Source: Phialocephala subalpina
Lineage: Eukaryota > Ascomycota > Leotiomycetes > Helotiales > Mollisiaceae
Direction of reading: 5' to 3'
Assembly (NCBI GenBank): GCA_900073065.1
Contig: FJOG01000036.1
Coordinates: 373,086-437,085, forward strand
Length of the DNA stretch: 64,000 nt
Shown here: positions 43,940 to 56,217 of the stretch, piece after piece
Numbering within the stretch: the first letter of the stretch is position 1
How the letters are laid out: each line of letters opens with the position of its first letter
Notes under the pieces: model-generated
The model's input: only the letters and a program-made list of their open reading frames with translations
Told to the model about the DNA's origin: nothing
Databases searched by the model: none
Made by a program: the position numbers and the translations under genes

Positions 43940-44858
43940 ATGTCTTCAAGGTATGCCCTGGGGTCGGTTGACGGTGAGATGGTAGATCAGGTATGTGTTG
44001 GAGCTGGAAGGCAACACCGATGACACGGTCGCCTTTGGGTTGATGTTGAATTTGGGTGCAGGAGTTACAACGGGACGAGGCGAGGGATGTCGCGATGGGG
44101 AGGCAGGATGAGTTCATTGAACAGGGTTTCGGAACGGGACCCGGTGGTTGGGGATGGTGAGTTTTTGATCCGATAAAGGGAGGTTGGTTGTAGGACTTAT
44201 GTTTTGGAGGGAATTAAGGGACCCTTATTTTTTGGTCGCGATATGTGTTGGAGCTGGAAGGCAACACCGATGACACGGTCGCCTTTGGGTTGATGTTGAA
44301 TTTGGGTGCAGGAGTTACAACGGGACGAGGCGAGGGATGTCGCGATGGGGAGGCAGGATGAGTTCATTGAACAGGGTTTCGGAACGGGACCCGGTGGTTG
44401 GGGATGGTGAGTTTTTGATCCGATAAAGGGAGGTTGGTTGTAGGACTTATGTTTTGGAGGGAATTAAGGGACCCTTATTTTTTGGTCGCGAACCCGATGG
44501 AGCTTTCGCAAATGAGTTGAATGATGGGGACTGGAGCATGGGGCCTTTGTCTACTGGACCGTTTCCAATGGACCAATTCAGGCAGGTCAATCCGGGCCTC
44601 AACACTCAGGCAATGCAAACCCAGAGGGTTGGAAACAATATTTGCCCCCCCATGATACAACCACAGATGCTGCCCGATACCTTCCCTTGCACAGGTTGCT
44701 CGGGTATCTTCAAATTTCCCCACGAGCTCAAGCATCATTTTCGGAGGGTCCACAGCCCCAACCCATACTACTGCAAGTCGCCTGAGTGCGGTGACCACAA
44801 AGGGTTCAAACGTTACGATGGTTTGGTGGGCCATAATAAGAAGAAGCATAGATGCTAA
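43940..44858 (+). CDS. C2H2 zinc-finger protein, disturbed by tandem duplication
   Basis: Likely CDS 43940-43990, 44312-44406, 44444-44858 (186 residues): MSSRYALGSVDGEMVDQ, then ELQRDEARDVAMGRQ...GTGPGGWGW, then TYVLEGIKGPLFFGREPDG, ending in FPCTGCSGIFKFPHELKHHFRRVH and CKSPECGDHKGFKRYDGLVGH. The two fingers suggest DNA binding. A perfect 250-bp tandem duplication (43992-44241, 44242-44491) duplicates exon 2 and the start of exon 3. The first copy (exon at 44062-44156) leads into an in-frame TGA near 44291, so the second copy must be used, or the duplication is an assembly artefact. Intron 2 would be only 37 bp, unusually short. Confidence 0.7.
43992..44491 (+). repeat. perfect 250-bp tandem duplication
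   Basis: Unit from tatgtgttggagctgg to ttttttggtcgcga, two adjacent copies (43992-44241 and 44242-44491) with no difference seen. It lies within the C2H2 gene and 830 bp from an assembly gap. Confidence 0.95.
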
Positions 44859-47081
44859 GATGCGAGCTTGAGCACGGAGTTCTAAGCGGCAGCCGGCAGA
44901 GCGGATAGGGGATAAAAGGAGGATGATGTTGTGACGGGAGCGGGAATGTTAACGGGCTTCTTGAGCAACATTCTTTGATTTTTAGCACTGCTTTTGGAAT
45001 CGAGGGTGATTTACTGAGGGAGGTAGATAATAGTTGGTTGAATGCAATTTTCTTCTACAGTTGTAATAATTTTCATATCGACCTCTGCTAAGATCCTGAA
45101 AGCGTCTATAGCTGAGCCGCACAATTCGTAAGTAAGTCAAAGGATTGCCTATAGATGCCAACCTTTTCTGCCATCGAGCCTTCCGTCTTCCTAACTAAGA
45201 TTAAGATAAGGTGCTGAAGCTAGTATTTGATTGGTTGGGGGATTCAATAACGCAAGAAAGGGGTTCTCACAAATATCGATAAAAGCATCTGCTTAACTAG
45301 CAAGGCCCTATCCCCGAAGTGGTTGCACTAAAGTCGAAGAGGCAGCAAAACTTAGTTTACGGAGAGAAGAAATCCAAAATCGTGGAAGATACTGAAAGAG
45401 ACTTGGAGGATAAGAGCAGTTGGTGCTGGTGCTGTGACACGTGAAGAGATTCGCACCAAGCACGTCGATGGCAACCTAGCGCATGTCTCCAATCACATTT
45501 ACGAGCGATGGACCAACGGGGCCAAGTAATGATGAGAAGAGTACGGACGCTGTTGGTTCATGACTCAACCTTTTGCTCCCTGAGCTCAGAGTCAGTTTCT
45601 GCACCGGACCGGGTGAGATTTTCAAGAAGCAAGCCTACTCTATAAAGATCCCGGTGTGAAGAAATATGTTTCTCGGACCGGCTCCCAGCGTGCGGATTAA
45701 TCATACGGGAAATGTAAATATCCCGTACTCTCAAGGACTTTGGAAGGAAAGTAGAGTTAAATTCGACCAAATTTCGAGAATTAATTCAGGAGAAGCTGCT
45801 CTTGGCTGTCCTTGAGCCCTTGGATGCCATATTCCCAAGTTTGATGATTTTTTTGTCTTCTCGGTGCTTCGGTCTATCGCTTTTTCTGAACATCGACTGG
45901 ATGAGGTAAGATTACATTCAAGGGTTCCAGGCTCGTGGTGGACGAGGAATTTAATTGAGAAGGCAGCAGGTTTTGTTTAATACCCACGACTAAAGGAGAA
46001 TAGAAAGCAGAAATTCGGCAACAACATTGAGCTGTTCTCACCTGGTACTGGAGAGGCATATGCTGTTTGAAGGGTGTTCATTCATTTTGCTGAGGGAAGA
46101 AGGGGGGATTTGGGGATTTGGCGAGTACGACAGTACGAGACGCGAGCCCCTGAGAACGTGCCTCTGAATGCTCGCCAAAATTGAAGGCATGTTTGCTGAA
46201 ACTCGACTGGAGCACGTCGTAGATGGTCAAGCTGTTCTCCAAAGTTGGTCTTGTAGTTGCGACGTCATTAATATTCATTGGAGTCTTGTGGTTTCGCGAT
46301 GTCTTGGTTTGGTGGCTGGAATGAGTCCCTCAACACTACATGAGCTGGAAAGTTTTCACACAGACTTGTTCAAGACAGAGAAACTTCTGTCAAAGATATC
46401 AAATAGGTCTCTGGAAAACTAAGCGTGGCTTTTTTGTTTTGTGAAAGAAATCAAGGTGTCTCTCCAAGTTCGTGGGCTAAATCGCCAAACTAACCTCGAG
46501 CCGATGAAAACCGGTTAGCGTTGACGATTAGCAAAGATAATATGCTGTTTTGAACTCTCCCCTCTTTCTCTTCCATTCACCGCAAAGACTGAACTGCCAG
46601 CCTACCACCTTCGATTCTTTCTTCCGACTTCTTCTACACGTTCCCGAACTCACCTTGACCCCGTAAGTACTGTTATACCACGGGAATGTTGACGCTGGTG
46701 CTTACGTGACCAGCGCCGCCTTTGTGCTTAGTTCTGCTTGGGCACAGCTCAGGCCTGCTCAGGTCTGCTCACCTGTTGGCGCAGAAATCGTAAAATTTTA
46801 ACGAGTGGCCTGGAAAGGCTTCCCCTCCAGCCACGCGTCCCAAGTCTGTTACCAGTGTATATTCACCATCTCTGCCAGCTGGAATCCATCCCAAGACAAT
46901 TTCCTCGTTTACCTATCTGCCCGTGACTGACCACTTACAGGAACATTATCTGCGCCGTAATTCAAGAGTTTTTTTTAATCCCCTTGCTTATTTTATCTTG
47001 GACCAAGTAATCTAAATTAGCCGCACCGTATTTGTCGCCTTCGTATCTTGCTCCCCGATTTTCCTTCTGATCTCATTTTGG
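44859..47081. other. 2.2-kb region without supported gene
   Basis: Only short frames (under ~90 codons) on both strands; none shows a domain. The part near 46560-46930 is pyrimidine-rich and could be an old promoter or leader. No repeats matched except the cassette end that begins at 47082. Confidence 0.5.
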
Positions 47082-47220
47082 CGCCAAAATATTGCCAATT
47101 TTGCGGATGCGCCAAGCCACGGCGCACGTGACCTCTCGCCCCTCTACTCACCTTCGCTTCACCTCAACCTCACCCATCCTCACCGGCCTCCATTGTGCGC
47201 TCTCCACCGCCTCACCTCTG
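47082..47220 (+). repeat. cassette left-end block, copy B
   Basis: Matches copy A at tgcgccaagccac (47108-47120) with gcacgtgac just after, and over a 75-bp ungapped stretch (47146-47220 versus 22308-22382). The ~215-bp hairpin-rich segment of copy A is absent. Confidence 0.75.
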
Positions 47221-47566
47221 GGCACGGTATGATGCAGGCACGCCAGGAGGAACGCCTTGCGCTAGTGCTTGACTGGCTCTGCCCATATTAGCCTACCGTG
47301 GTGATGGTGATGGCGATATGAAGGAGACGAGTGAGAGGCAGCGGTTAGGCCGCAGTGTACCTCCGGACATGTAGTGTCCATGGAAAGTTCGAGAAACCTG
47401 CTGTAATGCGCCACACCCGTGACCAAGTTTACAATAGTGTCACGTCAGGTTGGGCAGCTATAGCCTCACTCGGAGTCGACAAACAATTGTCACCTTACAT
47501 TCCCCAAATGAATCATTCGCATCTACCTTAATCCTTACCCATCACTCTATCCACAACACCAGCGCA

Positions 47567-50500
47567 ATGCCTCGCTATCAATACTCTAGACTTCAAGTCG
47601 AAACTCAAGAAATTCGCCTAGTCACCTTACTAGCCGGAAAATTCAGCGATGCTATTCGATACTCAATATCTCACAAGGCGTTTGTTATTCCTAAATCAAA
47701 TTCAAAACCGAAGGCATCCTTGAACACGATACAGGAAACTCTTCCCGAAAATTAGGGTGTCTCTGAGACGCTTGAAGGGCGACTTCTGTACGACTATAGC
47801 AACCCAGATCCGGCTCTCGAGTTCACATCATGGGAACATCCGAGCCCATCGTTTGATCCATGCATCATAAATGATGAAGATAACCGGGATATTATAGAAG
47901 TGCAGCCTCAATTTGAGGCACTGTCATATACATGGGGCTCGCCAAAAAACCCTGAGATCTCATACGTCGAGGTCATTGATGAGAAACAACATAGCACCAC
48001 TCTTTACACTTTAGAGATTGGCCAGAATCTTGCCCTTGCCCTTCGGCACTTACGGCGCTCGGATGATAGCAGAGTGCTGTGGATTGATGCAATATCTATC
48101 AACCAAGAGGATATCAAGGAACGCGAGACACAAGTCATGCGAATGGGAGACATCTACAGACACGCACACCGAGTAGTAGTGTGGCTCGGGCCTAGCTTCG
48201 TAAAGAGTCACCTCGCAATCTCGGCTCTGGAATTCATTGGCAAGCAAGTAGAAGCGACCAAAAATGACTGGGTATATCAATCTCCAGACTGCACAGAACC
48301 CCAATGGTATCATGCCAGATGTGTTCTGCCATATACTGAAAAGGTATGGCACGCTACACAAACTCTGCTAGAGTTTCCCTGGTTTCAGCGCGTCTGGATC
48401 GTACAAGAAATTCAACTTGCGAACGAGAGGTGTATGATGATATGCGGCGACAAGGAAATCTCCTGGTACCTGTTCCGACGTGGCATTATCCTTCTTTTCG
48501 GCAAACGAAACCACCTTCCCGAAACACTACGTCCACTTATAGAACGGGTTGCTGAACTTTCTCGGACACTGACTAGTGATCCCTTACAAGCTCTCCTTAT
48601 TGTTGCTCGAAGAAATCTGTGTAAAGAGCCCGTGGACAAAATATTCGGCATACTAGGACTTACTTCCCCTCTTTTTGAGAGCAAGGTTCGGCCCAATTAC
48701 TCGCTTTCCGCCTCAGAAGTTTACAAGAGCATACTTCTCGAACAAAGCTTCCTCTCAAGTCGTCTGGAGCTGCTTGCCTCGTGCGACAGTAGAGTGCCAA
48801 GGATGGTCGGGCTACCATCTTGGGTTCCAGATTGGTCAGTAGACACAGGGGAAACAATGAGAACCTATGGCTCCTTTGTCACTACGGGATATTCATCCTC
48901 TCGTATAAATATCTACCCTCTGGTGTGCTTGAAGTTGTCGGAAGAGAGTGCTGCACAGTGTTACTTGTCAGTAACAAAGCTCTGGATACGACACAAGATC
49001 TAGCAGATTTTGCTCGAAGAATCGGTTCTAGAGCTACTGGACATTCTTATGTCACAGGTGAAGATCTGTTAGATGCATACGCCTGGACATTGTCCAGTGG
49101 TACCTTAAGAGATCGATACAAGGCCTTACAACATTATCCGACTCACGCGGAGATGAAAGAGCTTATTCTTCATCATACAACCAAAGCGTCCAAAGAAACA
49201 TCAGACAAAAAGTTAAGCGACAAATTCGAACGTTTTGTACAGTATTCGAAGGGAAAAAGTTTCATGGAAGCTACGAATGGATATATTGGGATAGGCATCT
49301 CAAGTGTTCGACCAGGTCAGTGGTCCGGTTCTGAGACCATACCTCAAATATTTAAAGTGCTTGGAGTGCTATAATTGACACTTAAATAGGCGATATGGTG
49401 TGCACAATCTTAGGGTGCTCACATCCCCTCCTTCTGCGTCCAAATTCCGAAGGCACCTTTGAAGTCATTGGACCTTGCTACCTCCACGGAATAATGTACG
49501 GGGAATCCTTATTAGGTCCTCTGCCTCATCCATGGGAGTATCAGCTACTCGATATGAAAGATGGTGGCGGCGCATTTGAACCATGGTACTTAAATCCAAC
49601 CACGAACATACACACTCGAGACGATCCAAGACTAGGGGAATTACCACCAGAATGGGATAAGGTTGAAGATCGAGAGAGAACGCGAGATGATCCTGTATTC
49701 GTGTCATGGTACAGAAACAAGACTAGTGGAGAGGAAATCAATTCTGATCCACGACTTACTCCAGAAGCATTACAGTACTAGACAATAAGTCTGTGCGGTT
49801 GAAGCTTTGACCAGAAAATATCAAAGAAATCTATTCGACTTATTATTACACAAAACAACCATTCTAACAGCTATCCCCTTGATTTTTGAAGTAGATTAAT
49901 AAGAAATAACAATTGCATTTTCCCCTTAAAACAAAATCTACCCTAGCCACCCTAGTACTTCGTATGCTAGCCCTTTGCCTTAATATAAGCCTTAATCCTA
50001 TCAGGCATACTCTCCACCAAAGACTCAAAAAAAGAGTCAGGAATAGCAAGCCAAGTAGCCTTCAAAGCTTCTTCCAAAGCCTTCTTATCTTCTTCTGATT
50101 CCCCCTTAGTATTTATAACTTCAGGGAATATCTTTTGGACTCGTTTTTTGAGTTCCCACTAAGCGTGTTTAATAGGGTTGAGATCCGGGGAGTAAGGAGG
50201 CCAATTAGTCGTATTTATGCCGTTTTCCTCGAACTATTCTTTGACTTTTTTGGCAGTATAGATAGGGGCGTTATCTTGCATGAAAATAAGCTCGTCGTGG
50301 TAATACTCGAGGAGTCGGTGTTCTAATACTTGGATGTATAAGTCGGCAGTATACCCATGCTTCTTAGACTCGAAGTCACGCTCCAAAATAAATAAAAGAC
50401 ACCTTTCTCCATTGCCCCAAAAGGCTGCCTAAATTATCACTCTTATCTGCTTTCTATTCTTGTATATTGTGACCATCTGCGGCTTCCATTTATCGGCTGG

Positions 50501-51184
50501 AGTCCCCCATACCTATTCTTGCTCCACACCTTTACCCCGCTTTACAAAACACTTATCACTCCACATGTATTAACGCCATTTATTAACGGTCTAGTGCTCC
50601 CTAACTCGGCACCAAAGAAGCCTGTTAGCAGCTATAGTTACTATCAATTTAGGCCTCTTTTTAGCACGCCAATGCTTGAGCCCATAGCGACGTGCTAAGT
50701 TCTTGATGTAAGTATTGCTCATTATAAGGCCTATATCTTCTCGGCGGTACTAAAAGGTTTTTTTGGGGTATTTTCGGAGGTCTCGCAGTATCGTTCGCTG
50801 GTCTCGTTCGTTATAAATCGGAGGATAGCCTTTTCGAGGTAAAGAAGCACCGTTAGTTCTTAATATTTCGAGTGCAAATATACCGCGTATAATGCTCTCG
50901 CCGCGCTTTATCGCGTCGGCGATTTTAGCTTGAGATATGCCGGCCAAAGCAGCGCCCTCGATCCTTCCCCTTTCATAAGGAGTTAGTTCGTAACCTCGAG
51001 GGCGCCAATTACCATCGGTTTGGCGCAAAGGAATACGTTATGGTGGCATAATGGTAGTTTAAAGAGGAAGGAGTAATAAAGGAAAGCGCGAATTTTCGCG
51101 ATTTTAACCAAAAAACGCACAGACTTAAAACCCGTGACTGTACTTGCTCGAGGTGTTGAACTAAAGACTTTCAAGCTAGTTTGA
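47567..51184 (+). pseudogene. HET-domain gene with nonsense, frameshift and Tc1 insertion
   Basis: Starts MPRYQYSRLQVETQEIRLV. A TAG at 47753-47755 replaces what is probably Trp (PEN-stop-GVSETLEGR), fitting RIP. HET core: FEALSYTWGS, NLALALRHLRR, RVLWIDAISINQEDIKERETQ, MGDIYRHAHRVVVWLGPS, FPWFQRVWIVQEIQL, PVDKIFGILGL, LPSWVPDWSVDTGETM. The frame slips near 48895-48915 (continuing as KYLPSGVLEVVGREC). An intron lies at 49316-49389 (VRPG-DMVCTILGCSHPLLL). Then GPCYLHGIMYGES and DPRLTPEAL, where a Tc1 element enters at TA 49771. After the element the last codons continue in frame (LARGVELKTFKLV, stop 51182-51184), the standard HET C-terminus. Three independent lesions make it non-functional. 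Confidence 0.85.
49771..51142 (-). mobile_element. Tc1/mariner-type transposon, RIP-damaged
   Basis: 1.37 kb bounded by TA (49771-49772 and 51141-51142). Inverted ends both read cagt... then aagtctgtgcg about 15-18 bp in. The transposase runs on the minus strand from about 51050: MPP-stop-RIPL, then the helix-turn-helix part ELTPYERGRIEGAALAGISQAKIADAI and LRDLRKYPKKTF-stop. Later pieces include FMQDNAPIYTAKKVKE-stop-FEENG and NWPPYSPDLNP followed by a stop inside W-ELKKRV, the Tc1/mariner (IS630) DDE catalytic region. The stops sit at expected Gln and Trp codons, the mark of RIP. Inactive; inserted in the 3' end of a HET gene. Confidence 0.9.
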
Positions 51185-51549
51185 CTAGGCGATGGGGTAT
51201 CGGCGTTGGAAATTGTAGGAGGCATTGCAATAGGCAGTTTTTCGTTATAAACCACTCTATATTGAAGGTGCTTGATGACTCTTGCTCGGTTTTGAATCTG
51301 GATTTGTTCTCTTGGTGTTCTAAACGCTTTTGTTCCGGCAAGGACCCTTGATAAGTGTAAGAGGGGAGCGAGAACAGCCACCGTCACGATATCTTAATAG
51401 GCTCAAAGAGGTAGCTATGTTACGGGCAACATGATTTTCAAAGTTCTATATATAGATAATATAGAAACTATAACCGATTCTCGAGGGAGCTAGAAGGGGA
51501 CCCCTGTAAGCGTGATCCATCTCACCTTCGACTCACCCTTGCTCACCTT

Positions 51550-51638
51550 GACTCACCCAAACCCGCCGGTAAAGCAGCTCTGCTCACCTTTCCAAACAGA
51601 AACCGATTTTCTTCGTGTTAGGATTGGCGTGTGATAAT
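51550..51638 (+). repeat. cassette right-end block, copy B
   Basis: 89 bp, ungapped match to 24718-24806. Sequence similarity stops exactly after gtgtgataat in both copies. Confidence 0.85.
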
Positions 51639-51940
51639 CGCTTGCAATTACATGGCATTAATCTGTCATACACTTACTTAATTTCTCTGTTCTATAAGAA
51701 CCCGTTCTTAGAAATGCATAATACGACACTATACTTGTGATAGCACGTATAAATTGCGGCAGTAAAACTGCTTTATAGATTGCTACAGACAACTATACTA
51801 AGCTGAAGAGGAAGAAGAATAGAGAGAGATACAAGTGACAGATTTAACAAAATATAGGAAGAAGATGAATCGTGCAATGAAAAGATCGATCATGGAAATG
51901 TAAAGGGCTTGCTCAGAGTCTGTCTTATTGGAGTGTCATA
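51639..51940. other. short intergenic region
   Basis: About 300 bp of AT-leaning sequence between the cassette end and the 3' end of the C2H2 gene. No feature seen. Confidence 0.4.
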
Positions 51941-53131
51941 TTAGGACGTGTCCAACATCGATTCCCAGCCGTGTCCCTTTCGATGCTTCAATAGGTCCTT
52001 TTCCCTAAAGAATCCTCTGCCACCAGTGCGACCGCATCCCAAAATATCACACGGGAACAGACTCTCATTGTGTACTTCACGCAAATGCTTAGTGAACTCC
52101 TTCCGCTTTCGAAAGACAATTTGATCTTGGTTTCCGGGCGCCTTTGGAGGCATAGCTGTTGTTTGGGAATTATATACACATCCTTCGTGCGGACAAGAGA
52201 TAATTTTGTTCCTGACTGTCCTTTTCTCGGCGAACGACTGAGAATCCTGGGTTCCGTCGGATATATCGATGTTGTGGAAGTTTCGAAGATGCTGGGCCAG
52301 GTGATCCCGACGAGGAAACGCTTTGAATCCAGAGAACCTTGAGCAATATGGACAGGGATGTAGAGTTCTCGGGTTGAATTTGTCAACATGACGGTTCATG
52401 ACGTCGAATCGAGAGAAAGTCACTCCGCACAAGCATACATAAGGTGCGTGCTGAGTTTGCTTTGCGTGACTGTCAAGTGCAGTCCTGTTGCGAAATTGTG
52501 TATTGCATTCTTGACAGACATTCAATTGTTCTCCCTGAACCTGAGCGTGGAAGTGCCGAGTATTATTGGTCTCGTCGAGGTCTTGCACAAGGTCGGCGTT
52601 TTGTTGAAAGCTTGGTGCGGCATGCGTCATCGCAGACTTGTCTGGGCGATATTGGAATGGAGCTTCATGATTTCTGTTCATGTCATTAGTCGTGGTTGAA
52701 GGAGAAAGGTATTGAAGAAGAGCTTACGAGTGCTGAGGAACAAGATGCAGCAAAGAAGCATCCCAGCCACCATCATTCGTCCATGGACACGGCTCCGCCC
52801 GGTCAATCACATTGGGACCTGCAAGAGGGGTATGGGCGCCGTTTGGTAAATATATGTCCGTGTCCATAGGACTGCCCAAGCTGGGGAAACTTGCAGGATC
52901 CAACAAGTTGAAGGTTTGCCCTCGATTGGCAAGAAAACCATTGTGAGTCGGAATGGAATAGTCACGTGACGATACATTTCTGTACAAAGATGGCCACTCC
53001 TGAGCCGAAAATAGAGTTGGAGGCAATGTTGAAGAAAAAGACTCTATAATTTGCGGCTCATAGTAGGAATCAAACGGGCTTGGGGTCTCGTTGAGTTTCC
53101 ATAGAACGGTTGAGGTAATTGGTTGTGTCAT
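51941..53131 (-). CDS. C2H2 zinc-finger protein
   Basis: Exons 53131-52728 and 52673-51941 with a 54-bp intron (gtaagc...gaacag); 378 residues, with the join reading VPQHS-NHEAPFQYRP. The N-terminal ~135 residues are Pro/Ser-rich and acidic, as in activation regions. The C-terminal half has several zinc-finger-like motifs: CQECNTQFRNRTALDSHAKQ, CLCGVTFSRFDVMNRHVDKF, CPYCSRFSGFKAFPRRDHLA, CPHEGCVYN...RKEFTKHLREVH and CDILGCGRTGG...KDLLKHRKGH. This is a common layout of fungal C2H2 transcription factors. Target genes unknown. Intact. Confidence 0.85.
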
Positions 53132-54419
53132 TTTTGGAGGGCTTGAAGCGAGGTGAGCTTAACGGCTACGGCTTCCTTCGGCGAACACAGAGAGAACAAA
53201 GTCTTGTTAAACCGAGTCTATGCGCGTGTTCTTATTCTTAAGAGACCGAGTCTATCCGCACGAGGCTGGCTGACCGAGTAGGTCCCTAGACATGACATCA
53301 CAATTCACAGCTGTTACGATTCGCTGGTTTGGCGTCTTTTTTGGGTTAGCTGCATTAAATCTCGCCCTTTTTACAAGTAATTTGAACCCCGGCATATCAA
53401 CGCCCGAGTGCGGTAGAGGTTTTCGATGCCTTGTATCACATGACCCCGCAATGGACGCAGGATTGAGAAGCCAAAATTTGATGAGGGCGAAATCAGGCGC
53501 ATTTCGCCCTTTAATACCAGAGGCTAGAGAGTAGAAGGTGGGAAGAACTTGCGTATAGTGTTCTTCGTTTGAGTGTCACGTGCTCCCGCACACTGTTCCA
53601 GCACTCAGGTCCAGCTCGGTTTCGGCTCAAGTCTGCACTGGTTCTGCACCCTGGGAAGAAGAGGACGATGAGATGGACCCTGCTCCTCCAAGCCCAGCGC
53701 AAGCTGGAGCTGGAGAAGCCAAACACCTTGCTGAACTGGACGGGTTGGAAACTTGTAGATGGTTTCGCGTGGAGAAGAATGGCAACGAATCAATTCTCCA
53801 TCATCTTGACTCTTTCTCTGCTGTGATATACCTTTGTTGTGGTTACGTGAACGCGATCCCTGGAACATCTACACTCAGAAGGCGTCCAACCGTCGATTTG
53901 TTCGGGAACTTCAAAGTCCGGTTTGGCCCGAGACATTGCCAGGAGCCTCAGTCTACTTTCTTATTGATTTTATGATATCACCTTGCAGTGTCGTTGAGCG
54001 TTCACGATAAGAAGGTCTCAGAATGTCCCAGCAAACCAGGAACATTACCAAGGACTTCACTGAGTCTTTTCTCGACCGTGCAAAGCAGATATTCAATGCT
54101 CCTCCTGATCAAACAGTCTCGTCAAGCAAATATTTGAGCCTTGAAGCTTCCAATTCCATGTTTGGATCGCCCATAAGGAGAATCGTGGAAGTTCCTAACC
54201 GGAATCTCACAGCGATCCTGAACATCGCCGACGACCATCGAGTTCTCGATAGCAGACCTCTTTGGGGCTCACATTTCCAACATTTTCGTGTTTAAAGCAA
54301 GGTATAGAGATCATCCAACTCTTGTCTCAACATCTCCATGGGACGGCATACACTTTCTGCAGTTATCTTAATGCATTGCCTTATTAGATTGGGAACATTA
54401 CCGCAAATTCTTCTCCTTT
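53132..54419. other. region without firm gene
   Basis: About 1.3 kb. Frames of 70-130 codons at 53569-53975 overlap in two + frames and on the minus strand, and a 90-codon frame lies at 54023-54295; none shows a domain. They could be exons of an unrecognised or decayed gene. Confidence 0.35.
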
Positions 54420-56217
54420 CACAGGAGTACAACTTATTAACTTTGAAACTCTTCTAATTCCAAGAATTCTACTAATATAAGGAAAAAATACTTAATTACT
54501 TATATAATTATTAAGTTCAATAAAAATAACCAGATTATAATTAAATTATTAAATAAAATAATTAAATATTATTTAATAATATTATATAATTAATTATATA
54601 ATTAATATATATATTATAATATATAATTCTTTATTTTTGTTAATTAGTTTATTATATAAAATAAAAATTAAAAAATTAAATACTTTTTGAAATTTATTCA
54701 AAAATATTTATATTATATATAAAAATTAAAGAAAAAAATTTTTTCTCGATATAAATTTAAAGTTTTATTAGTATTATTATTTAAATAATTATTCAATTGA
54801 ATAGAATAATTTATATTTTTGATTAAATCAAATTAAATAATATTTACTTTGGTAATTTATTCGAATTTATTAAAAAAAAATTTATTTTAAATTAATTATT
54901 TTATTATTTTTATTATAATTCGATTTCTTTAAATTATAAATTTTAATAATAATATTTTATTTTATTTATTTTAATACTCGATTAAATTTAGTATTTTATT
55001 TAAGTAAATAATTATTCTTTAAATTTANNNNNNNNNNNNNNNNNNNNNNNNNNNNNNNNNNNNNNNNNNNNNNNNNNNNNNNNNNNNNNNNNNNNNNNNN
55101 NNNNNNNNNNNNNNNNNNNNNNNNNNNNNNNNNNNNNNNNNNNNNNNNNNNNNNNNNNNNNNNNNNNNNNNNNNNNNNNNNNNNNNNNNNNNNNNNNNNN
55201 NNNNNNNNNNNNNNNNNNNNNNNNNNNNNNNNNNNNNNNNNNNNNNNNNNNNNNNNNNNNNNNNNNNNNNNNNNNNNNNNNNNNNNNNNNNNNNNNNNNN
55301 NNNNNNNNNNNNNNNNNNNNNNNNNNNNNNNNNNNNNNNNNNNNNNNNNNNNNNNNNNNNNNNNNNNNNNNNNNNNNNNNNNNNNNNNNNNNNNNNNNNN
55401 NNNNNNNNNNNNNNNNNNNNNNNNNNNNNNNNNNNNNNNNNNNNNNNNNNNNNNNNNNNNNNNNNNNNNNNNNNNNNNNNNNNNNNNNNNNNTATCCGGG
55501 GTTTATTATAAATACTAAGATTTTAATTTGGTATCAATAAATATATTCTCTGTTTTATCTGGTTTCTCTTTTTCTCTCTTTCTCTGCCCCTTTCTAGAAG
55601 GGGTACCTAATTACTTATATAATTAAGGAAATGAGATACTAAGATAATAATTATTAGGGTAATAAAGATTAAAACTTTATTTCTCTATTTACTTTTGAAT
55701 CCGCCCTTTTATCCTATCGCTAAGTAATCACCTGATTATACCGACATTATTATTATTAATTATTAATTAAAAATAAATATTAGATTAATTTTTCAAAAGA
55801 ATTAAAAAATTTTAATTATTTAATATATTAAGGTATTTATATTATAATATATATACCAATAAAAATAAAAATATTATTTGATATATATATTTTATAATTT
55901 CGTATTTTAATATTTCCTATAGAATAATATAATATAAAAACGTAATAAATAAACGTTTAATCGTAAATTATTTCGTTATAATTAATAAATTAAATTAATT
56001 TGATAATAATTATATAAAGTAATTAATTATATATAAAATAAACTTATAAATAAAATGGACAAAAATATTTGATTATTTTTAGAGAGTAAAGAGCTCCTTA
56101 TATAGTGGGGAATACGTGGTTGGTATAAACCCTCGAAACTACCTAATATAAATAAGGATTTCTAAGAAACTTATATAATTTTATTATAATAATTATTACG
56201 CTAGAGAGTCCGGGCAG
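54420..56217. repeat. AT-rich block with assembly gap
   Basis: Extremely AT-rich sequence interrupted by 465 N (55028-55492). Small islands of normal composition remain (about 55540-55610). This is the expected look of a RIP-destroyed repeat cluster. Flanked on the right by the 107-bp repeat. Confidence 0.7.
55028..55492. other. assembly gap (465 N)
   Basis: Undetermined bases in the AT-rich block; true size may differ. Confidence 0.95.

Larger units (their letters stand above)
47082..51638 (+). mobile_element. candidate HET-carrying cassette, copy B
   Basis: Bounded by the same end blocks as copy A: left at 47082-47220 and right at 51550-51638. It holds a different HET gene (47567-51184) and a Tc1/mariner insertion (49771-51142). 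Without the Tc1 it would be about 3.2 kb, close to the 2.8 kb of copy A. No direct repeat could be identified at the flanks, and the HET cargo carries several lesions, so this copy looks older. Confidence 0.55.

Noticed and set aside
50983..51387. 134-codon minus frame spanning the end of the Tc1 element
   Set aside because: Crosses the transposon boundary into HET sequence; a chimeric shadow.
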